A stretch of 37,142 nt of DNA from Deltaproteobacteria bacterium (GCA_016874935.1 VGSS01000016.1:1-37142), one strand, 5' to 3'; counted from the first letter of the stretch, positions 13,522-22,168 are shown. Made by a program: numbers and translations. The notes: generated by a model from the sequence alone, not told the origin.

Positions 13522-14531
13522 GGGGTCAGGCTTGACTTATTGATATTCAGAGCAAATCTGACTTCAGGTTTGTCATCCTTTCCCGTAAACCGGGGTCACT
13601 CTTCGATTTTTCCACCAGACGCTTTGCCGCAACGCTCAAAGTTGACAGATCTCGGTTCAGTTGCCTGCTGAGTTCCGTTAAGGAAAGGTGCCTTGCCTCT
13701 CGTACCAACCAGCAGATCATACCCCTCGCTTGAGATGGGCCCCGTTCGTTTCCAGCGGCAATAACTTCTTCTACCGAGATTCCATAGGCACTACATACCT
13801 TCTCCAGAACTTCGTCGAGGGTCAATTTCCGCTCTTTCCCCTCTTGCGTGTTCTTGAGAATTGCCTCTGCGAACATATCATCTCCCAAAATCCTGGTGTC
13901 TCTCGGTCCTCCATAAAATTCTTCCCGCTTGCTTTGTTCCATCTCCTCGTCAATGAACTCTCGATACCTTCGCTGCGCCGAAATCCGACGGCTCGAAAAC
14001 TGTCCCAACATCCAGTCTGTGCTCAACCATGGGATATTTTCTTTTCCTAGGTAGGCTCTGTGGCTGCTCCATCGGTAGTCTTCAGCCCGTTTCACAATAC
14101 CGGCACGAACCGGATTCAGATGGATGTAGCGAATCAGTTCCAGAAGGTACGTATCGGCATCAATCAAAACAGCTTTATAACGACCCTGAAACAAATGTCC
14201 CCTTCGTCCTTCTCGCCAATTTACCCAGTTCGTGTAACGCTGACTGAGGTTCTGAAGAATTCGAGAGAGCGAAATCTCTTGCACCTGCAAGATGAGATGA
14301 ACATGGTTTGTCATCAGGCAGAAGGCATGGATGAGATGGGCAAATTTTTCTTGGCCCTCCTGAAGAAAGAGGTAAAACCGGTAGCGATCTTGATCACTTA
14401 AAAAGATATCCTGTCCGGCATTTCCACGAACGATGACATGATAGATAGCGCCAGGATAATGAATACGCGGCTTACGTGCCATAATGAAATAGAATGATAT
14501 CACAAAATATCAATATGTCAAGCCTGACCCC
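13522..14531 (-). mobile_element. RAYT-type (IS200-like) element with 26-bp inverted ends
   Basis: A 1010-bp unit bounded by inverted repeats. The left end is GGGGTCAGGCTTGAC then TTATTGATATT (13522-13547); the right end (14506-14531) reads on the other strand GGGGTCAGGCTTGAC then ATATTGATATT. They differ at one position of 26. The only gene inside is the Y1 transposase. Such near-perfect ends suggest a recently mobile or mobilisable unit. Confidence 0.8.
13547..14482 (-). CDS. REP-associated tyrosine transposase (Y1/HUH family)
   Basis: A 311-residue single-strand transposase. The N-terminal start MARKPRIHYPGAIYHVIVRG is typical. The HUH metal motif is HVH in CLMTNHVHLILQ, and the catalytic Tyr is probably in LSQRYTNWVN. 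The family box RYIHLNPVRAGIV is intact. The C-terminal 90 residues (TLDEVLEKVCSAYGISVEEV onwards) form a DnaA-like helix-turn-helix domain common in long RAYTs. The frame can be extended to 14503 but the ATG at 14482 gives the conserved start. No sign of decay. It lies between the inverted ends and is convergent with nothing. Confidence 0.88.
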   Translation of the reverse strand: MARKPRIHYPGAIYHVIVRGNAGQDIFLSDQDRYRFYLFLQEGQEKFAHLIHAFCLMTNHVHLILQVQEISLSRILQNLSQRYTNWVNWREGRRGHLFQGRYKAVLIDADTYLLELIRYIHLNPVRAGIVKRAEDYRWSSHRAYLGKENIPWLSTDWMLGQFSSRRISAQRRYREFIDEEMEQSKREEFYGGPRDTRILGDDMFAEAILKNTQEGKERKLTLDEVLEKVCSAYGISVEEVIAAGNERGPSQARGMICWLVREARHLSLTELSRQLNRDLSTLSVAAKRLVEKSKSDPGLRERMTNLKSDLL

Positions 14532-14598
14532 ATGATCCTTCAAATTGGAATATTGGAAAGATGGAATAATGGGTTCGAAGGGGGCAGGGGGTGTCCAA

Positions 14599-15078
14599 TT
14601 AAAAATTTGCAGAAAGGGCTAAGATAACCACTCCCTCGCCATGCTTTGGGCCACCGATGAGGACCGTTCTTCCCGGAGAGAGCCTGACCTGAGTGTTGAG
14701 CAGATCCGTTCCATCCCGTCTTATCCTCACTCTTAATTCAACCAGATTAGCCTGAAGTCCGACCTGGGTGATCTCTATGGATCTTCCCTCATGAACTGGA
14801 ATCGAGGCAGGTTGGTTGGAAGAAAGGTTTAATCTCTCATCCCTCAGGAGGCGATAGGAGGTATACCTGAAGAGGGACCCTAATTGACCATGCAAATCCC
14901 TTAAGGAGGGATCGATGGTGCTGCCGACATTGGAAGCTTCAATCACCCTTAAGCGGGTCTGAACCTGGGCAGGCGCCATGGATGGAAGTGCAAGCGACAG
15001 GATGAAAACCGGGAACAAGAAAAGAGCCAATTTTTTTATGAAGCCGGAGATTCGTTTTGCGGTCCCTCGAAGAGCCAT
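14599..15078 (-). CDS. Secreted protein encoded with an ECF sigma/anti-sigma pair
   Basis: A 159-residue exported protein with no family name I can give. A basic start (MALRGTAKRISGFIKK) and hydrophobic ALFLFPVFILSLALPSMAPA form a signal peptide to about residue 37. The mature part is beta-rich (LRVIEASNVGSTIDPSLRDL, then LVELRVRIRRDG, then TVLIGGPKHGEGVVIL). It overlaps the anti-sigma gene by 43 nt and has AAGGTGA upstream, so it is translated with it. It is probably a periplasmic or surface part of the same response; function unknown. Confidence 0.65.
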   Translation of the reverse strand: MALRGTAKRISGFIKKLALFLFPVFILSLALPSMAPAQVQTRLRVIEASNVGSTIDPSLRDLHGQLGSLFRYTSYRLLRDERLNLSSNQPASIPVHEGRSIEITQVGLQANLVELRVRIRRDGTDLLNTQVRLSPGRTVLIGGPKHGEGVVILALSANF

Positions 15079-15548
15079 ATGACGGTCACCTTTGCCTTTT
15101 CTGATTCATAGACCATGACATTGTAAACCCCACTTTCAACATATTCTACTACAGATCGCTCCGAATAGGAAGGGGTTTTTTTAAAGAGAAGGGGTGAGGT
15201 GACCAGGGCAAGGACGATTGCAATCGCCACCGCAGGAATCCACACTTTCTTCCTGGAGAGAGGAGAGAGGTCCAGCCATGATCGAAAGGATTCCTGCCAG
15301 GAAGGTTTCTTCTCAAGCCGGATTCCCCTCTCGATCTTCTCCCATACCCAGGGGAAGGTCTCTTCCTTCAGGGCTTCATCGACAGGGGCTTTTATTGCCT
15401 TTCTCAACCCCTCCAGCACCCTCAGCCTTTCATGGCAGGTTTGACAAACAGGAAGATGTCTTTCAACAAGAGACCTTTCTTCATCAGTGGCCTGCCGATC
15501 GAAATATCTTTCCAAGAGTTGTGAGATGGATGAACAGGAATCTTTCAT
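15036..15548 (-). CDS. Membrane anti-sigma factor with zinc-finger (ZAS) motif
   Basis: A 170-residue anti-sigma factor. The N-terminal cytoplasmic domain has the ZAS motif HLPVCQTC (His-x3-Cys-x2-Cys, about 30-37), the sigma-binding module. One membrane helix follows (VWIPAVAIAIVLALVTSPLLF, about 102-122), then a periplasmic tail of about 45 residues. It should hold the ECF sigma inactive at the membrane until an envelope signal arrives. Its start overlaps the sigma gene stop by 4 nt (ATGA), so the two are coupled. Confidence 0.85.
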   Translation of the reverse strand: MKDSCSSISQLLERYFDRQATDEERSLVERHLPVCQTCHERLRVLEGLRKAIKAPVDEALKEETFPWVWEKIERGIRLEKKPSWQESFRSWLDLSPLSRKKVWIPAVAIAIVLALVTSPLLFKKTPSYSERSVVEYVESGVYNVMVYESEKAKVTVIWLFEGPQNESPAS

Positions 15549-16114
15549 TCGCTTCCTCTCCCTTTAACCATATCCTTCAACAGATCCTGGAGTTTTTTCC
15601 TTCCGTAATGGAGACGGGACATGACTGTTCCGATCGAACATCCCATGGCCTCGGAAATCTCCTGGTAGGAGAGTTCCTCAATCTCCCTGTAAATCAGGGT
15701 CGCTTTCTGATCCTGAGGAAGTTGATCGATCGCCCATCTCACCTTTTCCTCCAGCTCCTTTTGGGCTGCGATATGATCAGGCCTTTTTTCATATCCATCG
15801 GCCGGCTGGAAACCTCCCTCCTCGTCCAGGCTCAAAAAAGTGGTCTTTTTCTTCTTCCGGGAGTGGTCAATGGCGGTATTCATGGCCAAACGGTAAAGAT
15901 AGGTATAAAAAGCTGATTTCCCTTTAAAGTTTTTAATCGAACGAAAAAGTTTGATAAAGACCTCTTGAACCACATCGAGAGCATCTTCCCTCTGCCTCAC
16001 CACTCCATAGGCAATTCGATAGACCTTCTTATGATACTGATCGAAGATCTCTTTCAATGCGTCCTGATCGCCCCTCTGACACCGGGCAATTTGATCCGCC
16101 TCCCTATCGTTCAC
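15545..16114 (-). CDS. ECF-type RNA polymerase sigma factor
   Basis: A 189-residue sigma factor with only regions 2 and 4. Region 2 is about 25-95 (DALDVVQEVFIKLFRSIKNF, then YLYRLAMNTAIDHSRKKKK); region 4 is about 132-183 (LPQDQKATLIYREIEELSYQ, then SIGTVMSRLHYGRKKLQDLL, the -35 recognition helix). The start is GTG at 16114 with a weak GGGCGG upstream. It leads a three-gene operon with its anti-sigma and a secreted protein, and probably regulates itself. The subfamily is near RpoE/SigW; the signal is unknown. Confidence 0.9.
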   Translation of the reverse strand: MNDREADQIARCQRGDQDALKEIFDQYHKKVYRIAYGVVRQREDALDVVQEVFIKLFRSIKNFKGKSAFYTYLYRLAMNTAIDHSRKKKKTTFLSLDEEGGFQPADGYEKRPDHIAAQKELEEKVRWAIDQLPQDQKATLIYREIEELSYQEISEAMGCSIGTVMSRLHYGRKKLQDLLKDMVKGRGSE

Positions 16115-16171
16115 CGCCCGTTACCCTTTTAGACGAAAAATAGGAGTAAATATTCAATTGCTTAGAAAATA

Positions 16172-16285
16172 GAAATGAATAGCACGAATAACAACGAATG
16201 ACACGAAAGGGGGACCATTCATCATTCATCACTATTCGTGAAATTCGTTCGTACTAATCATTTTCATCATTCGTGGGTGACGAAC
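16172..16285. repeat. CACGAAT-word repeat block between divergent genes
   Basis: The gap between the sigma factor and the small membrane protein holds GAATAGCAC, GAATAACAAC, GAATGACAC words (16176-16207), then inverted ATTCGTG/ATTCGTTCG words to about 16285, so the arms can pair. It may cover the ECF promoter; I could not identify a clear -35/-10 pair here. Confidence 0.5.
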
Positions 16286-16351
16286 CCGTCATGAAGGATC
16301 GCCTTGATTTTATTTATCTATTAGTGTAAAACTTTCGGTCAGGTTGAGCAA

Positions 16352-16597
16352 ATGGAAGAGTTTAAAAGAATTGGAATTCTCATCATCGGATGGTTCTTCG
16401 TCGGATTAGGTGTTTTGGGCCTCTTTCTCCCTGTTCTTCAGGGGATCCTTTTCATCATGATCGGTCTGGCCATCCTATCCACACGAAGCGAAATGGTGAA
16501 GCGGTGGTTAAAACATCTTGAAGAACGTCACCCCCACCATCATGAACGAATGGAGAAGTGGAAAGGGAGGATCAGGAATTGGTTTAAAAAGGATTGA
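16352..16597 (+). CDS. Small membrane protein, DUF454/PGPGW-like
   Basis: An 81-residue protein with one long hydrophobic stretch, probably two tight helices (IGILIIGWFFVGLGVLGLFL, then LQGILFIMIGLAILS). A basic His-rich tail follows (WLKHLEERHPHHHERMEKW, then FKKD). The arrangement matches small inner-membrane proteins of the DUF454 or PGPGW type, whose function is unknown. AGGTTGAG precedes the ATG. The next gene starts on the base after its stop, so the two share translation. Confidence 0.6.
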   Translation: MEEFKRIGILIIGWFFVGLGVLGLFLPVLQGILFIMIGLAILSTRSEMVKRWLKHLEERHPHHHERMEKWKGRIRNWFKKD

Positions 16598-17755
16598 ATG
16601 GAGAAGAAAATGGCCAACAAGAATCACCAGAATAAAAATGTGAACCTGAATGGATGGATGAACAAATTCAAACGGATTGAGGAGAAAACCAAAAAGCTGG
16701 CGCTTCTGTCACGATTGGGTCAAATCCTAAATTCCACACTGGATCATAAAGACGTCCGGAGAAGGGCGATGGAGGCTGCCACCCAGTTGATGGAAGCAGA
16801 GGCGGGATCTCTCCTCCTCTTCGACGAAGAGAAGAACCAGCTCTACTTTGAGGTGGCCCTGGGAGATCAGGAAGAAGCGATCAGGAAGATCCCCCTTAAT
16901 ATAGGAGAAGGAATTGCGGGATGGGTGGCACAGAAAGGGGAACCATTGATCGTAAACACCCCCGAGAAAGACACGCGTTTTTTTAAGGGGGTGGATGATA
17001 GGACGGAGTTTAAGACGAGAAACATCATCTGTGTTCCTGTTAAAGTCAAAGAGAAGACGATCGGGGTTCTGGAGGCGATCAATAAAAAGAAGGGGGAGGA
17101 GTTTAACGAGGAGGACCTTTCCCTCTTAACCTCCCTGGCTGACCAGGTGGCCATTGCACTGGACAACGCCCGGCTCTACCAGGAACTGGAAGAAATGTTC
17201 TTTCAGACGGCTGAATCTCTTGCCGATGCGATCGAAAAACGGGATCCATATACCGGAGGGCATACTCAGAGGGTCACGAAATACAGTCTGACCACAGCGA
17301 GGTATCTTAAAAAGAAACCCGTGGAGATGAAGTGGTTGAAGATCTCCGCCGTGCTTCACGATATCGGAAAGATAGGAATCGATGATCAAATCCTCAGGAA
17401 ACCGGATCGATTGGACCCCGAAGAGTACAATGCGATCAAACAACATGCCGATATGGGAGCGGAGATCATCGACCATATCAAGCAACTGAAAAATATCATT
17501 CCCGGGGTCAAATACCATCATGAACAGTTGGATGGCACAGGATATCCAGAAGGTCTGAAAGGGGAGAAGATTCCGATCATCGCAAAGATCGTGGCGGTTG
17601 CCGACACTTACGATGCCATGACCACGGACCGGCCCTATCGAAGGGGCTTGAGCAAGGAGTTGGCGATCAAAGAATTGAGGAGGTGTTCGGGAACACAGTT
17701 CGACCAAGAAGTGTTCGAAGCCTTTGCCAAAGCCTACGAGAAAGGGGAGATATGA
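16598..17755 (+). CDS. GAF domain HD-GYP cyclic-di-GMP phosphodiesterase
   Basis: A 385-residue signalling enzyme. A GAF sensor (about 38-190; EAEAGSLLLFDEEKNQLYFE, then NIGEGIAGWVAQKGEPLIV) is followed by a short coiled linker and an HD-GYP domain (about 205-380). The catalytic HD is His254-Asp255 in VLHDIGKIGID, with YHHEQLDGTGYPEGL carrying the GYP signature, and the usual VAVADTYDAMTTDRPYR. HD-GYP enzymes cleave cyclic-di-GMP and so favour motility over biofilm. Key residues are all present. AAAGGA in the previous gene's end serves as ribosome site. Confidence 0.9.
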   Translation: MEKKMANKNHQNKNVNLNGWMNKFKRIEEKTKKLALLSRLGQILNSTLDHKDVRRRAMEAATQLMEAEAGSLLLFDEEKNQLYFEVALGDQEEAIRKIPLNIGEGIAGWVAQKGEPLIVNTPEKDTRFFKGVDDRTEFKTRNIICVPVKVKEKTIGVLEAINKKKGEEFNEEDLSLLTSLADQVAIALDNARLYQELEEMFFQTAESLADAIEKRDPYTGGHTQRVTKYSLTTARYLKKKPVEMKWLKISAVLHDIGKIGIDDQILRKPDRLDPEEYNAIKQHADMGAEIIDHIKQLKNIIPGVKYHHEQLDGTGYPEGLKGEKIPIIAKIVAVADTYDAMTTDRPYRRGLSKELAIKELRRCSGTQFDQEVFEAFAKAYEKGEI

Positions 17756-17757
17756 AA

Positions 17758-17792
17758 GTTCGGAGTTCGGAGTTCGGGGTTCGGGGTTCAAA
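17758..17792. repeat. Tandem heptamers (GTTCGGA/GTTCGGG)
   Basis: Five consecutive heptamers (GTTCGGA, GTTCGGA, GTTCGGG, GTTCGGG, GTTCAAA) start 3 nt after the HD-GYP stop codon. TTCAAACTTCAAGCCTTCAAG words follow to 17818. Confidence 0.75.
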
Positions 17793-17835
17793 AATGTTCA
17801 AACTTCAAGCCTTCAAGTGACCTGGAGAACACCGG

Positions 17836-20187
17836 ATGTCGATCGAAGAGATCATCCAATCCTGGAAACGTTCAAAAAATATTTCGCCTTGTCTCACCGA
17901 CCTGCGCATTTTTAAGAAAAGGGAGGGTCGATATCAACCTTTTCCGGACTTCCTCCATCCCCTTCTGAAAGAGGCGTTAAGATCGGATGGGATCGAATCT
18001 CTCTACTCTCACCAGGCTGAAGCCATTAAACATGTCCAGGAGGGACAGGATGTGGTGGTGGTAACTCCCACCGCATCCGGAAAGACCCTCTGCTACAACC
18101 TTCCGGTTTTAAACAGAAAACTTTCTGATCCCTCATCCAAGGCATTCTATCTTTTTCCCACCAAAGCCCTTTCTCAGGACCAGATGTTCGAACTCCAGAA
18201 CCTGACGAAAAGGCTCTTGAAACCGATCCGTATCTTCACCTACGACGGTGATACTCCCCAGGATGCACGGCAGGCGATCCGGACGCAGGGAGATGTGGTC
18301 ATCACCAATCCGGATATGCTCCATACGGGAATCCTTCCCCACCATACGAAATGGGCGACCTTCTTCCAGAATCTAAAATTTGTGGTGATTGACGAACTCC
18401 ATACCTACCGGGGCGTCTTCGGGTCGCATATGACCAATGTGCTGAGGCGGCTGAGTCGGATCTGCCATTTTTATGGATCGAAGCCCCTATTCATCTGCTG
18501 TTCCGCAACGATTGCCAATCCGAAGGAACTGGCTGAAAGGCTTCTGGAGAGGGATGTTTTTCTGGTCGATCAGAATGGAGCCCCTTCTTCGGAGAAGATC
18601 TTCATTTTCTATAACCCGCCCGTGGTGAACAAAGAGCTGGGCATCCGGGGGAATCATATCCATGCGGCAAGGCGGCTGGTCTCGCCCTTCATCAAGCAGG
18701 GAATCCAGACCATTCTCTTTGCCACCAGTCGTCTTAATGTTGAAGTCCTGACCAAGTATTTGAAGGACCGTTTCGAGAAGAGGTTGGAGGAGAAGGGAAG
18801 GATCAGGGGATATCGGGGGGGCTATCTTCCGGAGGTCCGTAGGGAGATCGAGAAAGGATTGCGGGAGAAAGAGGTGAAGGCTGTTGTATCCACCAATGCC
18901 CTTGAACTCGGAATCGATATCGGAGACCTGGATGTCTGTATGATTGCAGGCTATCCCGGAACCATTGCCAGCACTTATCAGCAGTCAGGAAGAGTTGGGA
19001 GGCGAACGGATAAGTCGCTGGTGGTTCTCATTGCACGGAGCCAGCCCCTGGATCAGTTCATCGTCGAAAATCCGGACTATTTCTTCGGAAGATCGCCCGA
19101 ATTCGGATTGATCAATCCGGACAATCTCCTCATCCTTCTCAGTCATATCCAGTGTGCAGCCTTCGAACTTCCCTTCCGGGACGGAGAACGGTTTGGCCGA
19201 GAAGATCTGGGCGAGATATTGCGTTATCTCGAAGAGAAGGGAACCCTTCACTATGTGGACCGGCACTGGCACTGGACAAAAGATGCCTATCCGGCGGAGA
19301 AAGTGAGCCTCCGTTCGACCTCCGAGGAGAACTTCGTCGTGGTCGATACGACGAAGAAAAAAGAGGAGGTGATCGCAGAGGTGGATTTCACCGCCGCCCA
19401 TACTACGCTCTATGAGGGAGCGGTCTATCTCTGCGAGTCGGAGCTTTTCGCGGTGGAGAAACTTGATTACCAGAATCGAAGGGCCTATGTGAAGAAGACG
19501 GCCGGAGACTACTACACCGATGCCATCGATTACACCGATGTCTCCATCCTAGAGGGTTTTGAAAGGAAGCAAACAGAGGGAATCTTCTACGAACATGGCG
19601 AAGTGAGGGTCACCACACGTATTGTCGGTTATAAGAAGATTAAATTCTACACCCTTGAAAATTTGGGGTACGGAAAGATTGAGCTTCCCGACCTCCAGTT
19701 TCATACCACTTCTTACTGGATCACGTTCAAGAAGGAATTGCTGGATCGACTTTCCTATCCCAGGCTGGAGGCGATCGAAGGCATCCTGGGGCTTGGCTAT
19801 GCCTTCCATTCAATGGCCGCACTTCACCTGATGTGTGATCCTCATGATCTGAACCGTTGCGTGGGAGACCGGGGCGCAAAATGGTTCATCAGGCTTTCGA
19901 GGGATTCGAAGGGAATTTACTCCTCCTTCAGCTCTCCGGAAGAGATTACGAATGAGAAGATCGATCTCTTTGAGCCCACACTCTTCATGTATGATAATTA
20001 TCCGGGAGGAATGGGATTCAGCCACCAACTCTTCGATGACACCCTCCCTCTCCTTGAGAAGACGATGAGGCTCATTTCAAAATGCGAATGCACCTATGGG
20101 TGCCCCTCCTGCGTGGGTCCCGTCAAAGAAGTGGGCGAGAAGTCAAAGGAAGTGGCATTGGCGTTGCTGAAGGAAATTTTAAAATAA
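17836..20187 (+). CDS. mrfA: MrfA-like DEAD/DEAH helicase with DUF1998 domain
   Basis: A 783-residue superfamily 2 helicase. Motif I is TPTASGKTLCY (about 77-87), motif II is DELH in FVVIDELHTYRGVF (about 184-190), motif III is CSATIANP, and motif VI is QQSGRVGRR. The C-terminal DUF1998 region ends with a four-Cys cluster CECTYGCPSC (about 750-760). This matches MrfA (YprA) of Bacillus subtilis, which unwinds DNA in a UvrA-independent pathway for mitomycin C damage. An MrfB-like exonuclease follows 70 bp downstream, reinforcing the call. The start at 17836 has GGAG 11 nt upstream. Confidence 0.85.
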   Translation: MSIEEIIQSWKRSKNISPCLTDLRIFKKREGRYQPFPDFLHPLLKEALRSDGIESLYSHQAEAIKHVQEGQDVVVVTPTASGKTLCYNLPVLNRKLSDPSSKAFYLFPTKALSQDQMFELQNLTKRLLKPIRIFTYDGDTPQDARQAIRTQGDVVITNPDMLHTGILPHHTKWATFFQNLKFVVIDELHTYRGVFGSHMTNVLRRLSRICHFYGSKPLFICCSATIANPKELAERLLERDVFLVDQNGAPSSEKIFIFYNPPVVNKELGIRGNHIHAARRLVSPFIKQGIQTILFATSRLNVEVLTKYLKDRFEKRLEEKGRIRGYRGGYLPEVRREIEKGLREKEVKAVVSTNALELGIDIGDLDVCMIAGYPGTIASTYQQSGRVGRRTDKSLVVLIARSQPLDQFIVENPDYFFGRSPEFGLINPDNLLILLSHIQCAAFELPFRDGERFGREDLGEILRYLEEKGTLHYVDRHWHWTKDAYPAEKVSLRSTSEENFVVVDTTKKKEEVIAEVDFTAAHTTLYEGAVYLCESELFAVEKLDYQNRRAYVKKTAGDYYTDAIDYTDVSILEGFERKQTEGIFYEHGEVRVTTRIVGYKKIKFYTLENLGYGKIELPDLQFHTTSYWITFKKELLDRLSYPRLEAIEGILGLGYAFHSMAALHLMCDPHDLNRCVGDRGAKWFIRLSRDSKGIYSSFSSPEEITNEKIDLFEPTLFMYDNYPGGMGFSHQLFDDTLPLLEKTMRLISKCECTYGCPSCVGPVKEVGEKSKEVALALLKEILK

Positions 20188-20251
20188 CAATTTCGGATTT
20201 GGGAATGCAAATTTCGGGTTTAATTCCGCACTCCGCAATCTAAAATCCGCA
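20188..20251. repeat. TTTCGG/TCCGC word block between the two repair genes
   Basis: Words ATTTCGGATTT, AATTTCGGGTTT and ATTCCGCACTCCGCAATC fill the gap, starting right after the helicase stop. They belong to the same word family as 2580-2645 and 22989-23069. Confidence 0.55.
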
Positions 20252-20257
20252 TTGGGA

Positions 20258-21547
20258 ATGATGGATTTTAAAGAACGTCTTCGACAACTTTCCTCTATAT
20301 CCAAAACTCCTACCGCCTCAATCGAGAGTGAGGAAGGGGGAGACCTGAGGGGGCGTCTTGATCGTCTTCTCCGGCCGGAGAAGGTCCATCGAAAGCGAGA
20401 ACTCTTTCCCATCGACAAACTGGTTGACGGAAAAGTCGTCTCCACGCCTGAAGGGGAGACCTTCCAGACAGAGGAGCATTTCCCCTCTCACTTTCGGTAC
20501 GGAGAGATGACCCTGACCGAGATCCGCGACATCCCCACTTATCCAGCTCATCTCCTCTTGAGAGACGACCGGTTGAAGGAGCTCGATTTCAGGAAGGCCC
20601 TCTTTCTTGACACGGAGACGACCGGCCTTTCGGGCGGCACCGGCACCTTTGCCTTTATGGTGGGACTGGGGTTCTTTCAGGGAGATGGGTTTGTCGTCCA
20701 CCAGCTCTTCATGAGAGACTATTCAGAGGAGAGAGCTTCCCTTTCCATTCTGCAGGAGATCCTCGATTCCTTTCAGTTCCTGGTCACTTTCAATGGCAGG
20801 CATTATGACATTCCGCTCCTCGAAACTCGATTCATCCTCTCGCGGAAGCGTTCAAAGATCAAGGAGATGCCCAACTTCGACCTCCTCTATCCATCGCGAA
20901 AGATCTGGAAAGGGGCTTATGAGAACTGCCGTCTGGTCACACTGGAATCCAGGCTCCTTGGAATGGAGAGAGAGGATGATATTCCATCGGAGTGGATTCC
21001 CTCCCTCTATTTCGACTATATCCAGACGGGAGATGCGAGAAAGATCCACCGGGTCTTCTACCACAACCGGATGGATATCCTCACGATGGTGGCCCTGGCA
21101 GGAAGGATTCATCTCATTTATCATGATCCGCAGGCGGCACGGCCCAGGAAGGGAGTGGAACATTTTTCTCTCGGGAGGCTCTTCTGGGATCATGGAGATC
21201 GTCAGAAGGCGATCCCCTGCTTTGAGATTGCCCTGAAGCGTTGCAACGACGAGCTTGCCTGGGAGGTGATGAAGTGGCTCTCCATGGCTTTCAAAAAGAC
21301 TGGAGAGAATGAGAGGGCCCGATCCCTATGGGAGGAGATGATGAGCTGGCCCTATAGAAAGGATGCTTATCCCTACATTGAACTGGCAAAATATCATGAG
21401 CACCGGCTCAAGGAGTTTGAAAAGGCGATTGCCTATGTGGATCAGGCATTGGCCATGACCCTCTCCCATCGGGAGAGGGAGGTGGAACTTCTCCTGGAGA
21501 GGAAACAGAGATTGCTGAAGAAAAAGGTCGGAAATGAAGATCGATGA
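20258..21547 (+). CDS. mrfB: MrfB-like DEDDh exonuclease with TPR tail
   Basis: A 429-residue protein. The RNase H-like exonuclease core has its first acidic pair in FLDTETTGLSGGTGTFAF (about 116-133), a second motif in FNGRHYDIPLLETRF, and a final acidic motif in VFYHNRMDILTM (about 267-278). The C-terminal third has TPR-like helices (KAIPCFEIALKRCND, then YVDQALAMTLSHREREVEL). This is the architecture of B. subtilis MrfB (YprB), the nuclease partner of MrfA. The start is the ATG at 20258 (GGGA upstream; another ATG directly follows), not the in-frame TTG at 20252. Its end overlaps the decayed transporter by 14 nt. Confidence 0.8.
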   Translation: MMDFKERLRQLSSISKTPTASIESEEGGDLRGRLDRLLRPEKVHRKRELFPIDKLVDGKVVSTPEGETFQTEEHFPSHFRYGEMTLTEIRDIPTYPAHLLLRDDRLKELDFRKALFLDTETTGLSGGTGTFAFMVGLGFFQGDGFVVHQLFMRDYSEERASLSILQEILDSFQFLVTFNGRHYDIPLLETRFILSRKRSKIKEMPNFDLLYPSRKIWKGAYENCRLVTLESRLLGMEREDDIPSEWIPSLYFDYIQTGDARKIHRVFYHNRMDILTMVALAGRIHLIYHDPQAARPRKGVEHFSLGRLFWDHGDRQKAIPCFEIALKRCNDELAWEVMKWLSMAFKKTGENERARSLWEEMMSWPYRKDAYPYIELAKYHEHRLKEFEKAIAYVDQALAMTLSHREREVELLLERKQRLLKKKVGNEDR

Positions 21548-22018
21548 TCGGTTCCGATGGCTGATCTGGCTCTCTCTCGCTGAGATCGGCACAATGCTTG
21601 TCTTTAATAACTATTCCGCCCTCCTTCCCATCCTCCAGAAAGAATGGTCCCTCACCAATAGCGAAGCAGGCTGGATCTTCTCTTCCTATCAGATCGGTTA
21701 TGTCCTGGCAGTTGTCCTCCTCACCTCGATGACCGATTATATCAACACGAAATATATCTACCTTGTCACCTCTTTCTGGGCAGGGATCGCCCCATATGTG
21801 GGAGATGTTCGGGATGAGGGCATGGATCGTTGCTTTCGTCCATTGTCTTCGGATATGTATTGGATCTTACCAATCCAACTGATGCGTTGACTCGATTCGG
21901 ATATGTTCCCAATTGGGGCTGGGCGTTTGTGATTTTGGGTTTGGGCGGATTGATGGGCCCCCTGATCATCTGGAGGCTGAGGAAAGAAGTTTCCTATGGA
22001 ACCCCAAAATTCTCTTGA
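21534..22018 (+). pseudogene. Decayed MFS transporter with internal deletion and frameshift
   Basis: Two pieces of one major facilitator transporter. The first (21534 to about 21785) holds the start and helices 1-2 (RFRWLIWLSLAEIGTMLVFN, then SSYQIGYVLAVVLLTSMTDY). The second (about 21830-22018, different frame) holds a penultimate/last helix region and end (SSIVFGYVLDLTNPTDALTR, then WAFVILGLGGLMGPLIIWRL). Roughly 250 middle codons are missing and the frames no longer match. The loss looks like one internal deletion, not scattered decay; function is certainly lost. Confidence 0.75.
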
Positions 22019-22094
22019 AATCTGACTCCGGTTTGATTAAATTAATCTGATAATTTTGCTACATGAAACACGTTTAACCCAAAGGATAACCCTG

Positions 22095-22142
22095 TTTACC
22101 CCGTTAGAAATTCCAGCGGGGCATTATTTCTAACGGGGTAAA
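22095..22142. repeat. Perfect 17-bp inverted repeat before the GAF-Fis gene
   Basis: TTTACCCCGTTAGAAAT (22095-22111) and its exact complement (22126-22142) flank a 14-nt loop. It lies 26 nt before the start codon of the GAF-Fis gene, between it and the decayed transporter. It may be a transcription stop for the upstream unit, an operator, or a mobile palindrome; no T-run follows. Confidence 0.75.
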
Positions 22143-22168
22143 GATTTTATAGGATTGAGGAGTCAAAA

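Noticed and set aside
15218-15916. 232-codon open frame on the plus strand opposite the sigma/anti-sigma genes
   Set aside because: Shadow frame of two conserved genes; composition is not protein-like.
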